A DNA stretch of 64,000 nucleotides, taken from the NCBI RefSeq assembly GCF_031755915.1, contig NC_083390.1:13981001-14045000 (forward strand). The letters run 5' to 3'. Below the pieces are notes generated by a model that searched no databases, had not been told where the DNA came from, and saw only the letters and a list, made by a program, of their open reading frames with translations. Positions 56,481 to 64,000 of this stretch are shown here, piece by piece. Each line of letters starts with the position of its first letter. Positions within the stretch are counted from its first letter, which is position 1. A program made the translations under genes and the position numbers. The DNA is from Ziziphus jujuba (Eukaryota > Streptophyta > Magnoliopsida > Rosales > Rhamnaceae).

Positions 56481-58058
56481 TTTTCTACTTTAGATGCTAG
56501 ATTGCTTGATTTTGAACAATTAAAGGAACTTTATGAGCATGATAGAGATTTTGGAGAATTATTTAGGACCTGTTTGAAACATGGATTTAATAAATTTTAC
56601 ATATTTGAGGGGTATTTGTTCAAGGAAAACAAACTTTGTGTGCCTAATTGTAGCATTAGGGAGTTATTAGTTCGAGGAGGTCATGGGGGTGGTTTAATGG
56701 GTCATTTTGGAGTTTCTAAAACTTTATCCTTGCTGCAAGAACATTTTTATTGGCTTAAAATGAGGAGTGATGTAGAGAAAATATGTGAAAGATGCTTGAA
56801 GTGCCGAAAAGCCAAATCTAGGTTGATGCGCCATGGTCTTTACAAGCCTTTGTCGATTCCTTCCTTTTGCTTGGATGGATTTGTTAATGGATTTTATTCT
56901 TAGTTTGCCTAGGTCAAGGACAGGTAAGGGTTCAATATTTGTTGTTGTGGATAGATTTTCTAAGATGGCACATTTTATTGTATATAATAAAATGATGATG
57001 CATCTAATGTTGCTAATTTATTTTTCAAAGAAATTGTGAGGTTACATGGAATGCCTAGGACTATTGCTTCGGATAGAGATGCTAAGTTCTTAAGTTATTT
57101 TTGGAAAACTTTGTGGGCTAAGTTAAGTACTAAACTGTTATTTTCAACTATTTGTCATCCACAAACTGATGGACAAACCGAAGTAGTGGATAAAACTTTG
57201 TTTGCATTGTTAAGAGCATTAAGTAGTAGAAATTTGGGAACTTGGGAGGATTGTTTACCATATGTTGAATTTGCTTATAATAGGTCTTTACATTCAGCAA
57301 CTAAATATACACCTTTTGAAATTGTTTATGGGTTTAATCCTTTGACTCCATTAGATTTAATACCTTTACCTTTAAGTGAACATGCTAATCTACATGGAAA
57401 GCAAAAAGCTGATTTTGTAAAGCAGATTCATGAAAAGACTAAGGCAAATATTGAGAGGAGGATCGAGCAATATGCAAGGAATGCTAACCAAGGATGGAAA
57501 CATGTTGTTTTTGAACCTGGGGATTGGGTTTGGTTACACTTGAGGAAGGAGAGGTATCCCGAACAGAGGAAATCAAAATTGATGCAGAGAGGCGAGGGAC
57601 CTTTTCCAGTTTTGAAATGGATAAATAACAATGTTTACAAACTTGATTTACCAAGTGAGTATAATGTTAGTGCTACATTCAATGTTGCTGATTTGTCTCC
57701 TTTTGCTACAGGTGATGACTTTAATTTGAGTACAAATCATTTTCAAGAGGAGGGGAATGATGCAAATCCGCCCCAGCCCGCACAACTGACAACCCGCTGG
57801 GGTACCGACCCGATATGGATGAAGACTGGGCCAATCACTAGAGCTCAAGCTAAGAGGTTTAGGGATCACCTTGCTGCATTTATCCAGGGCATTATTCATT
57901 CTCAAGGGGGCTTGTCTATTTCCAAAGAATCAAGACCTATCTTAAGCATACAAGTGGTAGAAGTCAATACGGACCTGGGTAGCAGTTTTGGTACATTTTT
58001 GGAGTCTGAGCAGCATGAAATGGTTCCAAATCATTATGGATTCAATTCATATGTCTAA
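56481..58058 (+). pseudogene. P integrase with LTR-encoded C-terminal tail
   Basis: Zinc domain [20 protein letters not shown] ... [13 protein letters not shown]; a stop near 56903; core [13 protein letters not shown]; a frameshift near 56990; [37 protein letters not shown] and E are all present. 57036-58058 is open for 340 codons: C-terminal HLRKERYPEQ, GEGPFPVLKW (GPF/Y module), SATFNVADLSPFATGDDF, FQEEGN over the purine tract, then inside the 3' LTR TGPITRAQAKRFRDHLAAFI and a Ser-rich end at FNSYV. CRM group A elements are known for such a C-terminal motif reaching into the LTR. Confidence 0.9.
57745..57757 (+). other. polypurine tract of P (coding)
   Basis: AAGAGGAGGGGAA immediately before the 3' LTR, in frame with pol (encodes the E-E-G-N part). 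Confidence 0.9.
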
Positions 58059-58874
58059 GAAGTCATGGAATCAAGTCAATGCAGCTTCAAAGGCAAACAA
58101 ACAGTTGGTGTGTGCATGGGTCCAAGATTTGCCGGGTTTTGCTATATTTTGGTGCTGGCTTTACTGTGTTGTGTTGAGTTGGCTTTTTCTCGTTCTTCCA
58201 AGCAAGGGAAACATGTGGGAGTTCATGGTCAGCTTATTTGGCATCCTAAAAAGCATATGGAAGCTGATTTGGAGCTCAAATTGGTAAAAGATTGGTCAAA
58301 GTAAACTTAGTCAAAAAGATAGTATTTTAGTTTCCTAATTTGATTCTACTTTTTGTTTTAAGAAATTGCCATTACTTTTTGGTTTTTATTTATTTATTTT
58401 CTGGACAAATAAGTTTAGGAAAGTTCTTATTTTATTATTTTCATTGTAAATTACTCATTTCCTAATCCAAAATAAATGAATGAATTAATTAGAATTTAGA
58501 TTTAGGAAAGTAAAAAATTCGGCCACTTTAGGAAAGGTTATTGTATGGCCGGTTTTCCTTATGTCTTCTAGGGTTTATTGTGTGACTTTTTCAGCCTATT
58601 TAAAGGCTTGTTTTATCATAATAATCAGTAATTATTCATACAGAAAAATTAATTGTGAGAGTGAATTCTCTTTGTTCTCTTTGAACACCTAAAACACCAT
58701 TAGTGAATGAGTGTTTTAGTTTGACTTATCAATAGGACATCCATCACGTATTGTGGAGTCTTCATCATATAACAAGGTTTCTAATCACAGGTTGTTTAGG
58801 GGTTGAGGTGATCATTAGAACTTGAACATAATTAGATCCGGGCTAATATAATACGGGTTTAGGAGCAGGTCGTC
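57758..58874 (+). repeat. 3' LTR of P, end truncated
   Basis: Starts TGATGCAAATCCG, matches the 5' LTR to GGAGCAGGTCGTC, then passes into H2 gag sequence (TAAAATGGGC). Roughly the last 20 bases (CCTAGGTTCGTATCA region) are lost. Confidence 0.92.
58065..58304 (+). other. LTR-borne small frame with hydrophobic segment
   Basis: Directly after the pol stop a frame begins MESSQCSFKGKQ, has a hydrophobic stretch (FAGFCYILVLALLCCVELAF) and ends in GQLIWHPKKHMEAD. The 5' LTR has the same frame (51031-51282). In M2 it is fused to the pol tail without a stop (to 13211). It may be only shared LTR sequence, or an encoded tail; function unknown. Confidence 0.35.
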
Positions 58875-59160
58875 TAAAATGGGCAGCTTTAGCTTAGAAT
58901 CATTGAATGATGGAGGATTAAGAGGAGGCAGACATAGCCCTAGGGATAGTAGATCTCAAAGAAGTGGACACACTCAGGGTTTAGGACAACGGACAGTAAG
59001 CAGTGGTAGCAGCCATTTCCAAAGATTCGTAGGCTAAGACAATTTTTGCTCTGCATGTAGCTTCCATAGCAAGTTTCATGATTGATCATGCTAGTGGAAT
59101 GGATCATGCTTTCATTGTGGGAAGTTAGAACACTTTAAGAAGGATTGCCTCTAACGAGGA
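58875..59160 (+). pseudogene. H2 gag, C-terminal zinc-knuckle part
   Basis: The frame FSLESLNDGGLRGGRHSPRD, a Gly/Ser-rich stretch, then a decayed first knuckle (CSAC...) and CFHCGKLEHFKKDC, an intact C-X2-C-X4-H-X4-C box at about 59108-59150. It continues the gag that was cut at 50733, with some codons lost at the junction. Several stops. Confidence 0.85.
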
Positions 59161-59242
59161 CACAGCCAAGCTAGGGCCTTAAGATCGGGTGCTCTATTTT
59201 AGCAAATTGATGGGTATAAAGTACAAGATACACAGGTAGGCT

Positions 59243-59505
59243 AGACTTCAGGTGGTTCTATGAACACTGGATAGTAGTTTGCATCCGTAGCTAGAGGCTA
59301 AGTTTGAAGGGGACAACCACCTACCAGAGGTAGGGTATATGCAATAACCAGGCATGAGGCATAGGCCACCCTGCCAGACTTCAAGGGGTTCTATGAACAC
59401 TGGATAGCAGTCTGCATCTGCAGCCAGAGGTGAAGGTTGAAGGGGACAACCACCTACCAAAGGTAGGGTATATGCTATAACCAGGCACGAGGCATAAGCC
59501 ACCTC
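59243..59505 (+). repeat. 133-bp tandem duplication in H2 gag-protease
   Basis: Two units (59243-59375, 59376-about 59505) with AGACTTCA.G.GGTTCTATG, ACACTGGATAG and GGGGACAACCACCTACCA. Each encodes a gypsy-like linker ending RGQPPTRGRVYA.TRHEA. After the second unit DVMTDTLFMLGSDVCILSTQ is the start of the protease region, damaged by shifts. Confidence 0.88.
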
Positions 59506-59509
59506 GATG

Positions 59510-60430
59510 TTATGACAGATACATTATTTATGCTTGGTAGTGATGTGTGTATTTTATCAACTCAAGGACGACATGCTCTTTTGTTTCACGTGAATATGTT
59601 GCCTTGGGATGTCACTTGGAAATTTCCATATCCATAATAGTGTTCTTTTGACCTAGTCAGATGTTCAAGAGTAGCTATTTTTGTTTGATGGAAATTAAGA
59701 TCTTGATATTAGGACCTAATATAACCAAGAATGGTTGGTACATTTTGGTGATCTTGTGTGGGACAAGTTGTTGTGAACTAACTTGAGAATTTCATAACTT
59801 GTTTTTATGGTATTTACTTTTGGTGATGATTTTAAATCTTGGTTTTGATATTTTATTTTCTTGGAGATTGAGAGTTTTATATTGACAATGTTTTATAGAT
59901 CTAAGGTGGTTGATATTATTGGTGATAACTGAATCTCCTAAATAATATGATTTTTGGGGCATCACAAGAATATAAGAAAGTGGTGAATGTCATATTATGG
60001 TTTGAGGATCTAGTAATTAGTTCATAATATTAGGTTGTGATATTAAAATTAAGATTTAAATTTCTTTATTACTTAATATATGGATTCTTGGAGTCTGTTT
60101 GAAATTTGAAGAATTAAGGCTTTCTCAAAAATGATATTTAGCATGTTGAAAGTATTTAGAGTTGATCTTTTGGATTCATACTCTTTGGTGTGACAATCTC
60201 GAGGATTATGTTAGGCTTTATAAGCAATCTAAAGCCTTCCATTAGAATAATTATGAGAAATTTTGTTGTGTTGTACAAAAGTGATATTGATGATTATGAG
60301 GTGGTTTTGTAACTGATATTGAAAGATATGTTCTTGTGTGATTTTATTTGGGAATTAGATAGTTTCCTCTTGCTACTATTAAGGTTGAGATGGATTGAAT
60401 GTGGATCACTTTTAATATGAACCTAGGTAA
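59510..60430. other. unclassified DNA, no gene seen
   Basis: The decayed H2 protease start fades out by about 59640. The rest is TG/AT-rich without recognisable coding sequence. Ends in GGTAA, the possible target site of E4. Confidence 0.4.
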
Positions 60431-61545
60431 TGATACGAACATAGGTCGACTTGCTTCTAAACCCGTATTATACTAGATCAAATCAAAATTAAGTTCAGAT
60501 TCTAATGGACACCTTGACCCCTATTCAACTTGTGATTAGAAACCTTGGTATATGATGAAGACACCATAATAGATGATTGATGTCCTATTGATAAGTCAAA
60601 CTAAAACACTCAATCTCTATTCGATTTTTTAGGTGTTCAAAGATAACAAAGAGACTTATTCTCACAAATAATTTTTCAAATAATATTCTAAGCTGCTGTT
60701 CCATTGAAAAATAAGTCTTTGAATAGGCTAAAGTCACCCCAAAAAAATAAAAAATCAAACCCTAAACAACTAGGTTACTTTCTGCCAACATAGAAAGAAA
60801 TTAGGAGAGTGCCAAATTTTCCAAGCTTCCTAAACTAACTTGTATTAATTAATTCTTTATTTTGAAATAGAATTAATTTACAATCAAAATATTAAAATAT
60901 CAACCTTCCTAAATTAATTTTTCCAGAAAATAATTAAATGAAAACCAAAATAAAAGACTATTTCCTAAAACAAAAGTCAAATTTCAGATTTGGAAAGTAG
61001 TTGACTAACTTTCCAAACAAGCTGTCTTTGTCGAATCACAAAGCCAGTTTAGGCTCCAAATCAGCTTTAAAATGCCATGTAGGATGACAAATAGGATTGG
61101 AACCGATTCCCATAGGTTGCCCTCAATTAGAATGATCAAAGCTTGCTTGAAATGCAAGTAAAGTCCTCTTCAGCGCCTAAACCACCAAAATAGTTATGTT
61201 GAAGGCTTGTGGGCAAATGATGATCTTGGATGCCTTTAATTCTTTCTTCATATGATTCCATATTCATAGGCTAACAAACTAGTCCCTTGGTGCCCAAAGT
61301 CGATAGATGTACTGAAATATCGTCCGGAATCCATTTCTACCTTCATAACTTGGATGCACAGTATGGGCTTTGAATCTTTGGGTATTATCATACCTTCTTG
61401 AGATTTAATAACACCTTGTATGAAACTAACTAGACTGTCTTTAAACCTCTTAGCTTGTGCCATTGTAATTGGTCCTGTCTTCAGTTGCATAGGATCAGCA
61501 ACCCAGTGTGTAGTTGATTGCACGGGTATAGGTAGATTCTCATCA
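60431..61545 (-). repeat. 3' LTR of E4
   Basis: 1115 bases, minus strand TGATGAGAATCTACC to TATGTTCGTATCA. The purine tract AAGAGGAGGGGAA lies just inside. It encodes the pol tail with TMAQAKRFKDSLVSFIQG. Confidence 0.9.
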
Positions 61546-62480
61546 TTCCCCTCCTCTTGAAAAGGATTTGCCCTCAAATTAAAATCCTCGCCTATAGAAA
61601 ATGGAGATAAAACAACAACATTAAAGGTAACACTCACATTACACTCACCTAGTAAGTCAAGCTTGTAAGTGTTTTCATTAACCCTTTCCAAAACTTGAAA
61701 ACGTCCATCTCCTCGAGGCATAAGCTTTGACTTTCGTTGTTTGGGAAATCTCTTCTTCCTTAAATGCAACTAAACCTAATCTCCCAGTTCAAACACTACC
61801 TTTATTCACCCTTGGTTAGCAATCTTGGAATATTACTCAGTTCTCCTCTCAATGTTTACCTTTGTTTTTTCATGAATCTACTAAACAAATTTAGCTTTTT
61901 CATAAATCTTTTCATGAATCTAGATTAGCACGTTCATTTAAAGGAAAATGTGTTAAATCTAATGGAGTTAAAGGATTAAAACCATAAACAATTTCAAATG
62001 GAGAATATTTAGTAGTAGAATGTATGGTTCTATTATAAGCAACTTCCACATGCGGCAAACACCTCCCAAGTTCTCAAATTTCTTATAATTAATACTCTTA
62101 ACAATGCAAACAAAGTTTTATTTACTACTTCAGGTTGACCATCAGTTTGTGGATAACAAGTAGAAGAAAATAAAAGTTTAGTGCCTAAATTAGGCCACAA
62201 TGTTTTCCAAAAATAGCTTAAGAACTTAGCGTCCCTATTGGAAACAATTGTTTTAAGCATACCACTAAGTCTTACCACTTCCTTAAAAAACAACTTAGCC
62301 ACATGAGATGCATCATCAGTTTTATTACATGCAATGAAGTGAGCCATCTTAGAAAATCTATCAACTACCACAAAAATTGAATCTTTGCCCATCCTAGACC
62401 TAGGTAAACCAAGTGCAAAATTCATAGATAAGTCAACCCATGGATGAAAATGAATTGGTAATGGCTTGGTACAAACCTTT
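61248..62480 (-). pseudogene. E4 integrase (core and C-terminus)
   Basis: 62509-62033 has [57 protein letters not shown] (the second core aspartate is kept in NRDAKF) and [15 protein letters not shown]. The zinc domain is gone. 61769-61248 carries HLRKKRFPKQ, RFQVLERVNENTYKLDL (GPF changed to GRF), VSVTFNVVVLSPF and the LTR-borne tail. The part between (61770-62032) is frameshifted. Confidence 0.88.
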
Positions 62481-63117
62481 TTCTCATGGCTCATTTCATT
62501 CGTCTCCAAGTGGTTATTAATTCATCATCAACTCTCCTTCGAGTATTTTAGTCATTGCTTCACCATTGTAAATCATAATGTCCAAATTCCAAAGGGGCCA
62601 ACTTAACCTTTTTAGCCTCCGAATATTCATGACAATAAAAAAATATCTCTATATGTTCCTCCCATTCCAAGTAAGTCTCCAGATCACTTTTTCCAAAAAA
62701 TTGTGGTATGTTGACTTTAATATTTCTGAGATCATCATCTTCATCTCGAGCTTGTCTTCCATGGTTTTGCCTCCTTTGGAGTGCAAATATGTCCTTATAC
62801 TCCTCCTCAAGGTTATCTCCAAAGTCCCCCCCTTCAAATTCTTATCTAAAACGTCCGCGGCCTTCTTGACCTCGACCACGGCCTTCATGTGGTTCATATC
62901 TTGGATTCGATCCTCCTTGAGAATGTTCAAATCTGTCCATCCTTTGATCAAGTTGATCAAAGCAAGCATTCATCCTTTGTAGTTGTTCTAAAACCTCCAT
63001 CATGTCGGTAGGTTCTCCTCTACTTCCTGTTGCTCTAAATTCTCCTTTGAATCCAACAGATTAGTTTTCAAGATTTCTTAGAGAGTTACCTCCTCTTCTT
63101 ATTCTTGAATCTATCAT
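62481..63117 (-). pseudogene. E4 gag, N-terminal part
   Basis: The minus-strand ATG at 63117 reads MIDSRIRRGGNSLRNLEN, then a stop, GFKGEFRATGSRG, EQLQRMNACFDQLDQRMD, an RG-rich patch (EGRGRGQEGRGRF), DLRNIKVNIPQFFGKSDLET, YLEWEEHIEIFFYC and [20 protein letters not shown]. It then passes into integrase near 62480. It keeps the stretch that M2 lost and is the best-preserved gag start in the window. Confidence 0.88.
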
Positions 63118-64000
63118 GTTATTAAAAACAATGCAAAAAACCTCACTAAATTCACTCTGTCACGTGTATCACTCAAACAAGGTCTCAACACTCGTGTTTG
63201 CACACTAATTTTGGCTTTTGACCCTATTTTAAGCTCACACTCTCTTGCCTTTTTTTTTTTTCACTCAAAAGAATATCTCTAAGTTCTTTAGAAACACACT
63301 TAAAATAGCAACTAGATTATAAGTAGGTCTTAATTAAACTTATCAATAAAATGGAAACAAAGCAAGCAAATACCGAGTGAATTTTTAACACCTAATTCGT
63401 GGCTTTCTAACCAAAAAGAAGGGGAAATTAACAATGCAATATTCAAAATGAATAAGGAATAGATCATAATTTTAAGAAACCAAAATCCAAGGATAAAATT
63501 TAGAGAATGATTCAAACAATTTACAAGAACACAATTCGAATAATATAAGAGATAGTTATTGGTTGTAGTTCTCGTAATTTAGGTATTTGTCTCAAATCCT
63601 TCAACCAATTTAAATCCAATTAATTTAGCACAAAATATTCTAATATCCAGAAACTAATATTGAATAGGCACAACTTCCACTAACACAATTGAATTTTCCA
63701 AATTTAAACAAACTTAAATTTGCAATCTTTTAAATTGGCCTTTTTGCACTTTTTATTTTTGTTTTTTAACTTTGGCCTTTTCTTCTATTTTTGTTTTTTT
63801 TTAATCACAAATCAAAAAAATATCACACAATCTCCATTAGCATAATCACCAAAAATACAATGCAAGTCCAAAGCTCACAAATTATCAAACCCGATCCAAA
63901 CTTCCAAGCAAAAACCAATTGCAAAAATTTTAAGTTTGTGCAATATGTTCTCAAAATTCCTCTTTTTTTTTTTTTTTTGAATATATCAATGCAACTAATT
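63118..64000 (-). other. leader of E4
   Basis: Homologous to the leaders of H and P. The T10+ run at 63250 and T18 near 63965 are homopolymers. Open frames here are not conserved. Confidence 0.75.

Larger units (their letters stand above)
50734..58874 (+). mobile_element. element P: near full-length Ty3/gypsy (CRM-like), nested in H2 gag
   Basis: 5' LTR 50734-51843, primer site, 1.1-kb leader, gag, protease, RT, RNase H, integrase with LTR-encoded tail, purine tract, 3' LTR 57758-58874. It is the reference copy for the deleted relatives H, M2 and E4. The last ~20 bases of the 3' LTR are missing, so no target duplication can be seen. The LTRs differ at many positions, and every gene carries stops or a frameshift. 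Confidence 0.92.
46882..60430 (+). mobile_element. element H2: old Ty3/gypsy (TGTAACACCC LTR type) split by element P
   Basis: A 5' LTR (46882-50024), tRNA-Met primer site and gag (from 50169) are interrupted at 50733 by element P. They resume at 58875 with the gag zinc-knuckle region and a decayed protease start up to about 59640. RT and integrase are not recognisable. The rest up to 60430 has no clear identity, so the right border is arbitrary. Confidence 0.65.
60431..64000 (-). mobile_element. element E4: minus-strand gypsy (CRM-like) with internal deletion, cut by window end
   Basis: 3' LTR 60431-61545, integrase 61546-62480, gag 62481-63117, leader 63118 to the window end. Protease, RT and RNase H are missing because gag is joined directly to integrase. 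The 5' LTR would lie just outside the window, judging by the ~1.1-kb leaders of its relatives. Confidence 0.88.

Noticed and set aside
59248..59502. Minus-strand frame with a repeated protein unit
   Set aside because: It is the reverse reading of the 133-bp duplication in H2 gag-protease.
1..64000. CRISPR arrays, operons, bacterial genes, tRNA or full rRNA genes
   Set aside because: Nothing of the kind was seen; the only rRNA-like sequence is the 5S-derived part of the Cassandra LTRs.

Overview
The window is nuclear DNA of a flowering plant, almost certainly a eudicot. It is AT-rich, its genes have introns with GT-AG borders, and it is dominated by plant-type LTR retrotransposons primed by initiator tRNA-Met. 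It also holds a Cassandra-type TRIM, a second TRIM, a PIF/Harbinger transposon and Ty1/copia remnants. I cannot name the species. Only one host gene looks intact: a three-exon vacuolar amino acid transporter of the AVT1 family on the minus strand (22300-28559), whose 4.9-kb first intron is filled with copia remains.

Left part (1-19173). The end of an LTR (1-239) is followed by unclassified repeat-like DNA (simple repeats, a 20-bp minisatellite, the start of a different gypsy LTR in reverse) and then a large nest. The outer plus-strand Ty3/gypsy element H has LTRs at 3600-4688 and 18272-19173, with a probable 5-bp target duplication AGTAT. Two minus-strand gypsy elements lie in its gag gene: M1 (5859-12543, the more complete coding copy) and M2 (12598-16692, target duplication GTTCA). 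H and M2 carry the same internal scrambling and deletion of RT and integrase, so that deleted form was itself mobile. H, M1, M2, P and E4 resemble CRM-type chromoviruses: the LTRs begin TGAT and end ATCA, the RT is of that type, and the pol frame runs through the polypurine tract into the 3' LTR.

Middle part (19174-46880). A Cassandra TRIM with 5S rRNA-like sequence in both LTRs (19946-20585) is followed by a stranded piece of a cationic amino acid transporter gene (about 21195-21329). Next come the AVT1-like gene, its upstream region, and a PIF/Harbinger element with both its Myb/SANT-like gene (35115-36113) and its DDE transposase gene (36430-37773), each broken by stop codons. About 9 kb of very AT-rich DNA follows, with diverged local duplications but no convincing gene.

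Right part (46882-64000). An old gypsy element H2 of a second type (LTR starting TGTAACACCC, 46882-50024) holds a complete 357-bp TRIM with a perfect CATTA target duplication inside its LTR. Its gag gene is split by a near-complete gypsy element P (50734-58874). Beyond the gag remnant lies the 3' half of a fourth minus-strand element, E4 (60431 to past the window end), with its own deletion joining gag to integrase. All retrotransposon genes here carry stops or frameshifts, so none looks autonomous. Coordinates of repeats and junctions were read by eye and may be off by a few bases.
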